Shown: positions 44,225 to 53,788 of the stretch, one piece after another | Layout: the number at the start of each line of letters is the position of its first letter | How positions within the stretch are numbered: the first letter of the stretch is position 1 | Source of the DNA: Pseudomonas serbica | Lineage (GTDB): Bacteria > Pseudomonadota > Gammaproteobacteria > Pseudomonadales > Pseudomonadaceae | Reading direction: 5' to 3' | Length of the DNA stretch: 64,000 nt | Assembly (NCBI RefSeq): GCF_028823535.1 | Contig: NZ_JAQIYM010000012.1 | Span: 62,001-126,000 of the forward strand | The notes under the pieces: generated by a model | What the model was told of the DNA's origin: nothing | What the model saw: the letters and a program-made list of their open reading frames with translations, nothing else | The model's database searches: none | Position numbers and translations under genes: made by a program

Positions 44225-44348
44225 CGCATTGGTCTGCGCCTTTATTCAGCGATTGGCTATTGGTGGTCCGGGGGAGCAGGCCTATCCTGCATAGGCGTTA
44301 TCCCTCAATGAGCAGGATACGTCCGGCCTGATTCAGGAGTGAGTGCCA

Positions 44349-44642
44349 ATGTCCTACAACGTAATCAATACCGTAAAGGTTCAGGCCGTCGCCGGCCGCT
44401 CGGATGAACTGGGTCAGCAATTGCAAAAGATTGTCGACACCCTGCGCGAACTACCGGGCTGTGAATCCTATATGGTCGACCGCTGCCCTGAGGACAGTAA
44501 TCGCTGGACTGTCAGCGCCCACTGGCAATCGGAAACGGCCATGCAATCACACTTCAACAGTCCCCAGGTGCAAGGCTTCATCGACCTGATCGATTGCCAA
44601 CTGGCCAATGCCGTCGACTTCAACAGCTTTCCGATCAGATAA
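44349..44642 (+). CDS. antibiotic-biosynthesis-monooxygenase (ABM) domain protein
   Basis: 97-residue dimeric alpha/beta-barrel type protein. The signature is VQAVAGRSDELGQQLQKIVDTLRELPGCESY and WQSETAMQSHFNSPQVQGF. Members are cofactor-less oxygenases or quinone/heme-binding proteins. The ATG at 44349 is preferred over a GTG at 44343 because AGGAG sits 9 bases before it. It lies 124 bases after the MocR gene, same strand. Confidence 0.88.
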   Translation: MSYNVINTVKVQAVAGRSDELGQQLQKIVDTLRELPGCESYMVDRCPEDSNRWTVSAHWQSETAMQSHFNSPQVQGFIDLIDCQLANAVDFNSFPIR

Positions 44643-44651
44643 GACCCGATT

Positions 44652-44724
44652 AAAGATCGCAGCCCTTGGCCGCGCTTGCAGAGTATGGGTACCTCTGCAA
44701 ACGTTGTCGGGGACTGCGATCTTT
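44652..44724 (+). terminator. cruciform terminator after the ABM gene (AAAGATCGCAG-family repeat)
   Basis: The outer stem AAAGATCGCAG/CTGCGATCTTT (44652-44662 and 44714-44724) and an inner perfect stem TTGCAGAG/CTCTGCAA (44676-44683 and 44693-44700) lie within it. The 3' side runs into TTTTTCG. Same repeat family as 6965-7006. Confidence 0.7.
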
Positions 44725-44838
44725 TTCGTTCCGCGCCGCATATTGGTCCCCTCGCCTTCGCGAAAATTGGCTGTTTGTTTGCCCCCCCTGACGCAATAGA
44801 TTGGTCCCTGACAACTCACCCCTGCAGGTTAATGAACC

Positions 44839-45258
44839 ATGAACGTCTTGCGTTTCTGTGCCGCTCCCCTTGCTGCCCTCGCCCTGATCCTGTCCTCTTC
44901 GGCCTTCGCCCATGAAGCCGGCGACCCTTCGGAAAAAGTCACGGTATTGCAGGACCAGATGCTGAAAAACGTACCGGGCAAGAAGGCGCTGATGATCGAG
45001 GTCGACTATGAGCCCGGCCAATCATCCATCGCCCACAAACACGACGGTACCGCCATGGCGTACGTCCTCTCGGGGTCCATTGTTTCTCAGGTAAAGGGCG
45101 AGAAAGCGGTGACCTACAAGGCCGGCGAATACTGGTACGAAGCCGCCGGCTCCGAACACCTGGTGTCGAAAAACGCCAGCGCGACCGAGCCTGCAAAATT
45201 GCTGGTATTCATGGTGTTGTCGCCGGACGAAAAAGTACTTGTACCCTTGAAAAACTGA
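44839..45258 (+). CDS. exported cupin-domain protein
   Basis: 139 residues with a signal peptide (MNVLRFCAAPLAALALILSSSAFAHE). A single cupin barrel follows, with metal-binding His66/His68 in AHKHDGTAMAYVLSG, glycine-rich YKAGEYWYEAAG and His in SEHLVSKNAS. It is probably a metal-bound periplasmic protein. Exported cupins of this type are often found close to CMD and ABM genes, which fits the neighbourhood. It has its own terminator. Confidence 0.87.
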   Translation: MNVLRFCAAPLAALALILSSSAFAHEAGDPSEKVTVLQDQMLKNVPGKKALMIEVDYEPGQSSIAHKHDGTAMAYVLSGSIVSQVKGEKAVTYKAGEYWYEAAGSEHLVSKNASATEPAKLLVFMVLSPDEKVLVPLKN

Positions 45259-45286
45259 TCGCTGAACGAACAGCCATAACTATAAA

Positions 45287-45315
45287 TCCCGAATCAGACG
45301 ATTCGGGACTTTTTA
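45287..45315 (+). terminator. intrinsic terminator after the cupin gene
   Basis: A perfect 9-bp stem TCCCGAATC/GATTCGGGA (45287-45295 and 45300-45308), loop AGAC, followed by CTTTTTA. Confidence 0.92.
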
Positions 45316-45478
45316 TTTCTCCCGGCAATTAACCAACGCTCTTTAAATCAAACAAAACTATCCACCCGTTGATTAGGGCTGTTTGATTATTCCACGACCG
45401 GTTTAGTCTGGAGACAGCGCCGGTTATTGCCCGGCCATTAACTTTCCGACTTTGATATTGTTTCACCGGAGAAACACC

Positions 45479-46189
45479 ATGAAACTTGTACTGGTCAGTA
45501 CGTTGACGATGGCAGCGCTATTAGCCGGCTGCTCGATTCCCACTGCTCCGTCCGCGGTTTCATCGCTGGACGGTATCTTCACCGAACCGGTGGGTCGCAG
45601 CAGTACAACCCTTATTCCCAACGGTAACCATGTTTCCCTGGGCGTGGTGTACAGCCGCAACACCCAGGAAAATCGCGCCTATCTGCAGGACTACCAAGCC
45701 AATGCCGGCACCGGTTTCGGCCAGAGCCTGCTGGTTCAACCGATCCACGACGCCTATGTCGCCACGTCCAAGCCTGATCTGGCCGTGGACTGGGTCAAGG
45801 CCTCGCTGCAACGCCAGTTCGGTTCGGTCACGGTTTACCCGGACATGCAGAGCCTCAGGGCGGCGCAACCGGACGTGGTCGCCATCGTCGACAGCCGCAG
45901 CCAGTTGATCACCTCGCGCAGTTCGGACGTCGAGGCTCATGTCAGTGCCGACTTCTATGATCGCAACTTCAACTACATTGGCACTGCAAAAGGTCATGAC
46001 GCCGTAGCACTGAGCCCGGTGTGGGCAGACTTTAAACGCAGTGAAGAGATCGTCGCCGATATTAACGAACAGCAGAATGTGCAAGTAAGGGCACTGCAGA
46101 AGTTTGACCAGTCGCTCAGTAATTTATTGACCAGGCCGACAGATAAAGTGTCGATGATTGATAGTAAACAAGGTCATAAGTTGTATTGA
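45479..46189 (+). CDS. lipoprotein of unknown function (236 aa)
   Basis: The N-terminus MKLVLVSTLTMAALLAGCSIP has a clear lipobox LAGC, so the protein is a lipoprotein with an acylated cysteine at residue 18. The mature part has NHVSLGVVYSRNTQENR and a segment QPDVVAIVDSRSQLI followed by DVEAHVSADFYD, suggesting alternating strands. I do not recognise the family. GGAGAAAC precedes the ATG at 45479. It is monocistronic, ending in the shared terminator before gdhB. Confidence 0.85.
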   Translation: MKLVLVSTLTMAALLAGCSIPTAPSAVSSLDGIFTEPVGRSSTTLIPNGNHVSLGVVYSRNTQENRAYLQDYQANAGTGFGQSLLVQPIHDAYVATSKPDLAVDWVKASLQRQFGSVTVYPDMQSLRAAQPDVVAIVDSRSQLITSRSSDVEAHVSADFYDRNFNYIGTAKGHDAVALSPVWADFKRSEEIVADINEQQNVQVRALQKFDQSLSNLLTRPTDKVSMIDSKQGHKLY

Positions 46190-46253
46190 AAGATAGGCCC
46201 CCGGGTGGCGCTCCAACGAAGGGGCCGGAATTGACGCTATAAAAACCCAGGCC

Positions 46254-46289
46254 AAAAAAAGCCCCGCATCTCTCAATGCGGGGCTTTTT
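46254..46289. terminator. bidirectional terminator between the lipoprotein gene and gdhB
   Basis: The stem GCCCCGCAT/ATGCGGGGC (46261-46269 and 46276-46284) is flanked by seven As on the left and five Ts on the right, so it terminates both convergent genes. Confidence 0.95.
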
Positions 46290-46303
46290 CATTCAACGGC
46301 TGA

Positions 46304-49300
46304 TCAGGCCGCCGGTTCCAGCTCTGCGCTGGCAGTTGCAGGGGCTGTCACCACCGCTTGCCCGCTCAACGCCAGGTCCAGCAGTTCACGGTTGGCCACT
46401 GCGTACATGGCGTAGTCCGTGCCGCTGGCGGCACGGATTTCCACCAGCATGGCGCGCCAGCGTTCGATCATGCTGCCGTGCTGCGCCATCCACAGCGACA
46501 GGCGTGTTTCCACGTCCTGGGTGCCGTCGCCCTGTTGCAGGACCGAGATGGTGATCGCACGTTGCTGCCAGTCGACGTCATCGCGGAACGCTTCACGGGC
46601 CAGGGCCTGCCAGTTGTTTTCAACCGGCAGGGCACTGATCTGTTGCAGGTACCAGGTGATATCCAGCGCGCTACCCACCGCGAAGTAGGCCTTGGCCACG
46701 TCCGCAGGGTTCTGGCCGGTCACGTCGGAGGCCTCGATAATCGGCAGCAGGGTGTACAGGTGCGAGGTGCCCGCAACCATACGCGCCAGCAACTCCGGCA
46801 CACCGGCCTGGACGTACGCCTGATAGCGCGATTGCCAGTTTTCGCGGATCTCGCCACTGAGCAGTTCGTCGAGCTTGAGACCCAGCTCCTTCAGGTGCGG
46901 ACCGAAGTGCGCGACGTCACGGGCAGCGTTCTGCTCGTTGCGACGGGCACGCAGGAACCAGCGCGTAGCGCGACGGCCCAGGCGCATCAGCTCGTCCATC
47001 AGCTCCAGTTGCACGTCGGCGGAAACCTGGTAGTCCAGGGCTTCGATCTGACGGAACCAGTGCGGGAGGTGGAAAATGTCACGCACGATCACATAGGCGC
47101 CGGCGACATTCGCCGGGCTCATGCCGGTCGACTCCTTGAGTCGCTGAACGAAGGTGATGCCCATGTGGTTGACCAGGTCGTTGGCGATCTGGGTGCTAAC
47201 GATTTCGCGCTTCAGACGGTGACGACGCATGGCTGCGGAGAACTTGCTTACCAGCGTTGGCGGGAAAGCGGTTTCCATGTCGCGGGTCAGGTAGTCGTCG
47301 TCCGGCACCAGGGAACCCAGCAGCTGCTCCTTGAGGTCGATCTTGCTGTAGGAGATCAGCACCGACAGCTCGGCACGGGTCAGGCCATGGCCTTCGGCGA
47401 TGCGCTCGTTGAGCGCTTCTTCGTTGGGCAGGAACTCGATGGCGCGATCCAGCTTGCCGCGACCTTCCAGATCGTTCATCAGGCGCTTGTATTCGGCAAT
47501 CCGTGGCAAGGCGCGACGGGCTGCCAGGGACAGGGCCTGGGTCTGCTTGTAGTTGTTGCCCAGTACCAGGCCACCGACTTCGTCGGTCATGCTCGCCAGC
47601 AACTGGTTACGTTGCTTGTCGGTCATGTCGCCAGCCTGAACCACTTCGTTCAGCAGGATCTTGATGTTCACTTCGTGGTCGGAGCAGTCCACACCACCGG
47701 CGTTGTCGATGAAGTCGGTGTTGGAACCGCCGCCATTGAGGCCAAACTCCACGCGACCCAGTTGGGTCATGCCGAGGTTACCGCCCTCGCCCACCACTTT
47801 GCAGCGCAGCTCGTTGCCGTTCACGCGCAGTGCATCGTTGGCCTTGTCACCCACATCGGCGTGGCTTTCGCTGCTGGCCTTGACGTAGGTACCGATACCG
47901 CCGTTCCACAACAGGTCCACTGGTGCCTTGAGCAAGGCATTGAGCAGTTCGGTCGGGGTCAGCTTGTCGGCCTGGATGTCGAAACGCTCCTGCATCTGCG
48001 GGGAAATCGCGATGCTCTTGGCGCTACGGGAGAAGATACCGCCGCCTTCGGACATGATGCTGGTGTCGTAATCCGACCAGGCCGAACGTGGCAGGTCGAA
48101 CAGGCGCTGACGCTCGGCGAAGCTGGTCGCCGGGTTCGGGTTCGGGTCGATGAAGATGTGCAGGTGGTTGAACGCTGCGACCAGTTGCAGCTTGTCGGAC
48201 ATCAGCAAGCCGTTACCGAACACGTCACCGGCCATGTCGCCGACGCCCACTACAGTGATGCTGTCTTCCTGGACATTGATGCCGCGCTCGCGGAAGTGGC
48301 GTTGTACGCCAACCCACGCGCCCTTGGCGGTGATGCCCATTTTCTTGTGGTCGTAACCGGCCGAACCACCGGACGCGAACGCGTCACCCAGCCAGAAGCC
48401 GTAGTCGATGGCGATGCCGTTGGCGATGTCGGAGAAGGTCGCGGTGCCCTTGTCCGCGGCAACCACCAGGTACGGGTCATCGTCGTCATGACGCACGACA
48501 TTGGCCGGCGGCACCAGGGCGCCGTCTTTCAGGTTGTCGGTGATGTCCAACAGGCCCGAAATGAAGATGCGGTAGCAGGCGATGCCCTCGGCCGCGATCT
48601 CGTCACGGCTGCCGCCCAGTGGCAGGCGACGCGGCAGGAAGCCGCCCTTGGCACCCACCGGCACGATCACCGAGTTCTTCACTTGCTGGGCTTTTACCAG
48701 GCCCAGGACTTCGGTACGGAAGTCTTCTTCACGGTCGGACCAGCGCAGGCCGCCACGGGCAACGTTGCCGAAGCGCAGGTGCACGCCTTCGACGCGTGGC
48801 GAGTAGACGAAAATCTCGAACTTCGGCACCGGCTTGGGCAGCTCGGGGATCAAGTGTGGATTGAACTTGAAGCTGAAGTACGACTTGTTTTGGCCGTTGG
48901 CGTCGGTCTGGTAGAAGTTGGTCCGCAGGGTGGCCTTGATCAGGTCCAGGTAGCGACGCAGGATGCGGTCTTCGTTCAGTACCTGCACATCGTCCAGTGC
49001 GGTCAGGATCGCATGCTCCAGACGTTGCTCGAGGTCGTCGCTGCTCAGCTTGCGTGCCAGGTAGAAGCGGGTCTTGAACAACCGGGTCAGCTCGCGAGCG
49101 ATGTCGGTGTGGTTGTTCAGGGTGCTGGCGATGTAGCCGAGGTCGAAGCCCAGGCGGATCTGCTTGAGGTAACGGGCGTAGGCACGCAGCAGCGCCACGT
49201 CACGCCATGGCAGGCCGGCGGTCAGTACCAGGCGGTTGAACGCATCATTCTCGGCATCGCCGCGCACGATGTGGACGAACGCGTCCTGCAGCGTGTCGTT

Positions 49301-51193
49301 GAGTTGCTGGATGTCGAGGTCCAGGCCTTCGGCGGCGGTGAAGGCGAAATCGTGGATCCAGAACTCGCGGCCATTGGTGTGGCGCAGGCGGTACGGGAAT
49401 TCGCCCAGCACGCGCAGGCCGAGGTTTTCCAGGATCGGCAGGACGTCGGACAGGGCCAACGGGGTATCGGCGTGGTACAGCTTGCAATGCAGCTCACGCT
49501 GACCGACCTGGCCCAGCGGCTGATAGAAGCTCATCACCAGCGGGTTCTTGTCGTTGAGGCTCAGCAGGTGCTGCATGTCGACCACAGCCGAATGCGCGGC
49601 GAAACGCTCGCGGTAACCGGCCGGGAAGCCTTTCGGGAAGTCGGCCAGCACGTTGGTGCCCTGGGCTTCGCCGAAGCTTTCGACGGTCAGCGCCGAGTAA
49701 TCGTCCTGCCAGCTGCGGCAGGCCTGGATCACTTCGTTTTCCAGTTGCTGCGGGTCGATGTCGATGCGGTTTTTCGGGTCGACGCGCAGGATCAGTTGCA
49801 CACGGGCCAGCACGGACTCGGAGAAGAAGGTCCAGAACTCGCAGTCCGAGGCTTTCAGGCGATCCATCAGCACTTGCTGGATCTTCTGCCGTACTTCGGT
49901 GGAGTAGATATCACGCGGCACGTAGGCCAGGCAGTAGCAGAAACGACCGTATGGGTCCTTGCGCAGGAACACGCGGATCTTGTTGCGTTCCTGGATCTGC
50001 ACGATCGACATCACGGTGCTGAACAGCTCGTCCACCGGGGTCTGGAACAGATCGTCGCGCGGCAGTACTTCGAGCACCTGGGCCAGTTCCTTGCCCAGGT
50101 GAGCCTTGGCCTGGAAGCCCGAACGGCGTTCGATTTCCGCGACCTTGCGGCGGATGTACGGGATGACCCGCACGCTCTCGCCATACACCGAGGAGGTGTA
50201 CAGGCCCATGAAGCGGCATTCCTTGATGACCTTGCCGTCGGCATCGATTTCGCGAATCGACACGTAGTCCGGGTAGGCCGGACGGTGCACACGGCTTGGG
50301 TGCGCCGCCTTGGCGAACGACAGCAGGGTCGGTTCGCGCAGGTAATTCACGGCGTAGTCTTCGATGCGCAGGTCATCGTAGCTCAGGCCGGCGCGCAGCA
50401 GTTTGGTCAGGCCGAGGAAGGAGTCCTTGTCATAGACGATGTGGCCGCCATCGGCTTCATCGCTGACCACGAACTCTTCGTAGCCGAGGAAGGTGAAGTG
50501 GTTGCCCACCAGCCATTCCAGGAAACTCTTGATTTCGCTCTTTTCGTCGGCATCGACGGCGAACCGGCTGTTGTCCAGGTTGGTGAGGATTTCCTGGACC
50601 TTGGCTTTCATGGGCTCGAAATCGCCCACCGCCACGCGCACTTCAGCGAGCACTTGCTCCAGCTCTTTGGCCAGCACGTTCAGTTCGGCGTTGTTGGCGC
50701 AACGGTCGATTTCCAGGTACATCAACGACTCTTGCAGCACGTCGTCGCCCTGGGTGCCTTTGGGCAGGATTTCCAGCAGCTCGCCCTTGCTGCCACGGCG
50801 TACGCTCAGCACCGTGGTTTGCAGGGTGTGAATGCTGTAGCCGCGACGGTTCAGCTCGGTACGCACCGAGTCCACCAGGAACGGCAGGTCGTGGTGCAAG
50901 ACTTCGACCGCGGTGTGGGTCGACTGCCAGCCGTGACGTTCGTAATCGGGGTTGTAGACGCGCACTTGTGGTTGCGCGTGATCGAAGCGCTCAAGCAGGC
51001 GCCACGCAGAAAGAGTACAGCCAGCGAGGTCAGACAACCGACGTTGGGTCAGTTCATCCAGGGAAATGATGCCGAAGAATTGTTCAGCGAACAGCGCCAC
51101 TTGTGGCAGTGCCTGTTCACTGATGTGCTGCGCCAGTGCCGCTTGCAGTTGGTGCTGGAAGTCGGCTTTGCTGGCTGCGGTGAAGAACGCCAT
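46304..51193 (-). CDS. gdhB: NAD-specific glutamate dehydrogenase (large, 180-kDa type)
   Basis: Converts glutamate to 2-oxoglutarate, ammonia and NADH, supporting growth on arginine and glutamate. 1629 residues from the ATG at 51193 (MAFFTAASKADFQ). That start is supported by CGGAG at good spacing; an earlier in-frame start at 51241 is less likely. Catalytic-core stretches are visible, such as RGGLRWSDREEDFRTEVLGL, KNSVIVPVGAKGGF and DKGTATFSDIANGIA. Length and ends are normal. The gene is monocistronic, with a terminator and a 489-base upstream gap. Confidence 0.97.
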   Translation of the reverse strand: MAFFTAASKADFQHQLQAALAQHISEQALPQVALFAEQFFGIISLDELTQRRLSDLAGCTLSAWRLLERFDHAQPQVRVYNPDYERHGWQSTHTAVEVLHHDLPFLVDSVRTELNRRGYSIHTLQTTVLSVRRGSKGELLEILPKGTQGDDVLQESLMYLEIDRCANNAELNVLAKELEQVLAEVRVAVGDFEPMKAKVQEILTNLDNSRFAVDADEKSEIKSFLEWLVGNHFTFLGYEEFVVSDEADGGHIVYDKDSFLGLTKLLRAGLSYDDLRIEDYAVNYLREPTLLSFAKAAHPSRVHRPAYPDYVSIREIDADGKVIKECRFMGLYTSSVYGESVRVIPYIRRKVAEIERRSGFQAKAHLGKELAQVLEVLPRDDLFQTPVDELFSTVMSIVQIQERNKIRVFLRKDPYGRFCYCLAYVPRDIYSTEVRQKIQQVLMDRLKASDCEFWTFFSESVLARVQLILRVDPKNRIDIDPQQLENEVIQACRSWQDDYSALTVESFGEAQGTNVLADFPKGFPAGYRERFAAHSAVVDMQHLLSLNDKNPLVMSFYQPLGQVGQRELHCKLYHADTPLALSDVLPILENLGLRVLGEFPYRLRHTNGREFWIHDFAFTAAEGLDLDIQQLNDTLQDAFVHIVRGDAENDAFNRLVLTAGLPWRDVALLRAYARYLKQIRLGFDLGYIASTLNNHTDIARELTRLFKTRFYLARKLSSDDLEQRLEHAILTALDDVQVLNEDRILRRYLDLIKATLRTNFYQTDANGQNKSYFSFKFNPHLIPELPKPVPKFEIFVYSPRVEGVHLRFGNVARGGLRWSDREEDFRTEVLGLVKAQQVKNSVIVPVGAKGGFLPRRLPLGGSRDEIAAEGIACYRIFISGLLDITDNLKDGALVPPANVVRHDDDDPYLVVAADKGTATFSDIANGIAIDYGFWLGDAFASGGSAGYDHKKMGITAKGAWVGVQRHFRERGINVQEDSITVVGVGDMAGDVFGNGLLMSDKLQLVAAFNHLHIFIDPNPNPATSFAERQRLFDLPRSAWSDYDTSIMSEGGGIFSRSAKSIAISPQMQERFDIQADKLTPTELLNALLKAPVDLLWNGGIGTYVKASSESHADVGDKANDALRVNGNELRCKVVGEGGNLGMTQLGRVEFGLNGGGSNTDFIDNAGGVDCSDHEVNIKILLNEVVQAGDMTDKQRNQLLASMTDEVGGLVLGNNYKQTQALSLAARRALPRIAEYKRLMNDLEGRGKLDRAIEFLPNEEALNERIAEGHGLTRAELSVLISYSKIDLKEQLLGSLVPDDDYLTRDMETAFPPTLVSKFSAAMRRHRLKREIVSTQIANDLVNHMGITFVQRLKESTGMSPANVAGAYVIVRDIFHLPHWFRQIEALDYQVSADVQLELMDELMRLGRRATRWFLRARRNEQNAARDVAHFGPHLKELGLKLDELLSGEIRENWQSRYQAYVQAGVPELLARMVAGTSHLYTLLPIIEASDVTGQNPADVAKAYFAVGSALDITWYLQQISALPVENNWQALAREAFRDDVDWQQRAITISVLQQGDGTQDVETRLSLWMAQHGSMIERWRAMLVEIRAASGTDYAMYAVANRELLDLALSGQAVVTAPATASAELEPAA

Positions 51194-51682
51194 CTGTGGT
51201 ACTCCGCTTGGGCTTGTTATTGATGAAAGCGTCGCGTGCAAAACCCCTTTCAGGGGCTACCCGTCACCCTGCTCCTGATTCTCGGGCAGAGGAAACAGGG
51301 TGACAGGTGGGTGAAGCTAAACGAGACACTCGGGTCACATTCACCTTCCGTGAATGGGCATCTGCAAAAGCGACTGGGCTGCGTGCAGCGCAATGCCTTT
51401 ACGGGTGCTCATCCGTTGCGCAGCTTAACGAGTGCGGCAAGGCCCATGCTTGCGGTGCTGCGACATATTCGGTCAACGGTACGCTGCTGTGCAGGCGCGC
51501 ATTGATCAACACTAGCAGCCGAAGAAGATTTCGGGGCTGATTGCACGGTTTTTGCGGGACATCCGTACCAAAACCAAGGGTCGGGACGCGTCTGCCCCGC
51601 CCCAACCAAAAATTGACAGCGTCCATGATTGCTGGGCCGAGCATGGACGCTATGGGGGCTGTTTGTAGAAACCGCGACCGAT
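51194..51682. other. 489-base gap upstream of gdhB
   Basis: Probably holds the gdhB promoter. A 77-codon frame with GTG start (51307-51540, MGEAKRDTRVTFTF...) is open but has no clear ribosome site and cannot be confirmed. The right end contains the hairpin at 51618-51651. Confidence 0.4.
51610..51651 (-). terminator. probable terminator of the cysteine-rich protein gene
   Basis: A perfect 10-bp stem AGCGTCCATG/CATGGACGCT (51618-51627 and 51642-51651) with a 14-base loop. On the minus strand it is followed by GTCAATTTTTGG. It lies 32 bases after the gene's stop. Confidence 0.65.
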
Positions 51683-53077
51683 TCAGTCGATCAAGTCTTC
51701 AATCGCCTGAAATTTGCTCACTGTCGCGCAGTCGTAACAGAGCATTTGAACCGTCATCCTGTCCATGCTCGCATCGACGTTGGTTGAGTCACACTCGCGG
51801 CAGAACAGCTGCAGGTGCCCGGCCAGGTCCGCCCCGCAGGCATTGCCGGAGAAAAACCGCGGCACCAGCTCGTCACGCCAGTAGAGGCCCGGAGACTTGG
51901 AGAAACCGGCTCCGCTGTCCTTGAGCACCACGTCGTACAGGATTCGGTGTAAGGCCGACTGCGGCACCCGCGAATCGCGATAGGCGGTTTTGCGCCAGTT
52001 TCGCGCCTTGGCATCCTGCGCCGTGCCCAACATGCTGCCGGGGATGGTGTTGCAGGCGTGGTTGCGCCCTTTTGAATTGCCGGTGGCGTAAAAATGCGCG
52101 GCATTCTTCACCGCCAACCGGGCAAAGTAGTAGATATGGCTTACCGAGAAGTCCTGCAGAAGCTGGCCGACGACGGTTTGGGCGCGCCCCTGGGCACTGA
52201 ACACGAAACTCACTTCACTGGCCAACACCTGGATGTACTGAATAGATTCGTCCCGGGCCAGGCTCAACATCAACGCGTACAGTTCGCTTTTCCAGGCGGG
52301 CAAAACATTGCCGGACAGCTCTTGATACAAAGCCCGGTACAGTGCGTCGCGAGTGCTGCGTATGCCGGGCTCAAGCGCGATATTGGGTAGCCAGCGCACG
52401 GAAGAAAAGTCTTTGATCAAGTAGCCGGACGCTCGATCGAAGGCCTTGATGTCGCCCTCCAGATCGACCTCCAACGCGCCGCTCTCGTACAGGTTCCTCA
52501 CCAGCGCTTCACTGGCCTCGTCAGTGGGTGCCAGTGGTTCGCTCCTGAGCCCGGTGGCGAGCGAGGCAATGCGCTCGACGCCGTCAACCTGGCCATCGTC
52601 CAGCAAGGCGAGCAGAGCCAGTTTCTGTACGAAGCCCAGCGCTGCAAAAGGCACCGACGGACGTGGTATGGCGTAGCGTTTGGCCAGCTCGAGACGATCG
52701 CGCTGCGCCTGGTCGGCGATTTCCTGCTGGCGCAGCTTGTAGCACTCATGGCAGGTACAGCGCTTCATTCGCCCCTGCTGGCCGGGCTCATGGTGATAGT
52801 GCTCGCAACCTACGCACTTGAAAGGCTTACGAATTGAAACTGGGGTGCCCTTTGCGTGCCGACGCACCCACATGGGCAGGTCGCAGTAGGGGCAGGTCAG
52901 GTCCTTGCTGATGATGGGGGGCAATATTTTCAACAAACTGCGGACTTCAGGCGCAATGTTGAACTCGATCTTCAGGTCGGCACTTTTTTCACCGTCCAGG
53001 TAGCGCTGATACAGATGCTCGATTTGTTCCCCGGACAGGTGCTTGATCTCATCCGCCCGTTCGAAATACTGACTCAT
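51683..53077 (-). CDS. cysteine-rich, putatively zinc-binding protein of unknown function (464 aa)
   Basis: Soluble protein with three N-terminal cysteine clusters: CPYC (62-65), CVGCEHYHH (88-96) and CTCHECY (107-113). A helical middle part follows (about 115-330), then a C-terminal pair LFCRECDS and MLCYDC near 420-445. This pattern suggests two or more zinc ribbons framing a larger domain. No signal peptide, membrane segment, nuclease or ATPase motif was found. The start at 53077 (MSQYFERADEIK) has AAAAAAGGACC in front. I do not recognise the family. Isolated gene with long gaps on both sides. Confidence 0.8.
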   Translation of the reverse strand: MSQYFERADEIKHLSGEQIEHLYQRYLDGEKSADLKIEFNIAPEVRSLLKILPPIISKDLTCPYCDLPMWVRRHAKGTPVSIRKPFKCVGCEHYHHEPGQQGRMKRCTCHECYKLRQQEIADQAQRDRLELAKRYAIPRPSVPFAALGFVQKLALLALLDDGQVDGVERIASLATGLRSEPLAPTDEASEALVRNLYESGALEVDLEGDIKAFDRASGYLIKDFSSVRWLPNIALEPGIRSTRDALYRALYQELSGNVLPAWKSELYALMLSLARDESIQYIQVLASEVSFVFSAQGRAQTVVGQLLQDFSVSHIYYFARLAVKNAAHFYATGNSKGRNHACNTIPGSMLGTAQDAKARNWRKTAYRDSRVPQSALHRILYDVVLKDSGAGFSKSPGLYWRDELVPRFFSGNACGADLAGHLQLFCRECDSTNVDASMDRMTVQMLCYDCATVSKFQAIEDLID

Positions 53078-53434
53078 CGAAAGAGGTCCTTTTTTCGTGA
53101 TTGACTGCGCACTCCTTTGCGTCTGGGCGTTCACGCTAAGGGATTGAAATGGGCCAATACAAGTAAAAAACCTGCGTCCGGACGTTATTTTTAGCCCTCA
53201 CAAACCTCCTGCAAGGGCAAAGGAAATTTCCTATGGGAAGGGAGGAAAAGTCTGTGAGAAACACCTTTCACCATTCACAGAGTCAAACTTCAAATGCTTT
53301 TCCATACATCAGGTCAATAATGAAAATCGGTCTTTTTCCGCCGCTCCAGCAACCTGAGGCAGCACAAATGTCTGCGGACTGGCAGAATTGCTTTTTCGTA
53401 ACGTTCATCACGCTCGCCGAGCCAGGAATTCCCC
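53078..53434. other. 357-base divergent promoter region
   Basis: No supported gene. It contains two perfect palindromes, CGTCCGGACG (53175-53184) and AGGAAATTTCCT (53221-53232), between the cysteine-rich protein gene and the 117-residue gene. They are candidate binding sites for a regulator of either gene. Confidence 0.4.
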
Positions 53435-53788
53435 ATGCAAATGACCACCGCCCTCTTGATCGTCAACCCTTGCGATGAAGAAGAAGACGACATGGCGATG
53501 CTGTGCTGCCATAGCGAAAAGGGTGAGATGTTCCTCATGAGCCGGTACCCGGATGAGGATGAGCTGGAAATCACCCTCGATGGCGAGCCTTCGACCCTCG
53601 ATGGCGTGAAGGTGACCCTCAGCCCTACCCTGCTGAAGATCGAAATCGCCGCGGCGGATGCCGATGCGTTGAATGGGGATGATGTGCTGGAGATTACCTT
53701 CAACCCGGACATGGTGGATCTGGCGGAAGTCCAGGAAACCCTGAAGAACATTCTTGACGGTACCGGGACGTTCGTCAGCCAGATTTGA
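53435..53788 (+). CDS. hypothetical acidic protein (117 aa)
   Basis: Starts MQMTTALLIVNPCDEEEDDMAMLCC, with strongly acidic and beta-like segments (DEDELEITLDGEP, GVKVTLSPTLLKIEIAAADADAL). No signal peptide or membrane segment. CCAGGAATTCCCC precedes the ATG. Family not recognised. Its stop is 16 bases before a REP pair. Confidence 0.7.
   Translation: MQMTTALLIVNPCDEEEDDMAMLCCHSEKGEMFLMSRYPDEDELEITLDGEPSTLDGVKVTLSPTLLKIEIAAADADALNGDDVLEITFNPDMVDLAEVQETLKNILDGTGTFVSQI

Noticed and set aside
46358..51223. A 1621-codon open frame on the plus strand, opposite gdhB
   Set aside because: It mirrors gdhB almost exactly. Long antisense frames arise from GC-rich third-position bias. The translation is rich in His/Gln/Val/Asp without domains, and gdhB itself is unmistakable.
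51307..51540. 77-codon frame MGEAKRDTRV... upstream of gdhB
   Set aside because: GTG start without a ribosome site. The MGEAKR opening recalls small SecC-motif proteins but the rest does not. Kept only as a remark.
53233..53478. 81-codon plus-strand frame overlapping the 117-residue gene
   Set aside because: Overlaps the better-supported start at 53435 in another frame and shows no recognisable content.
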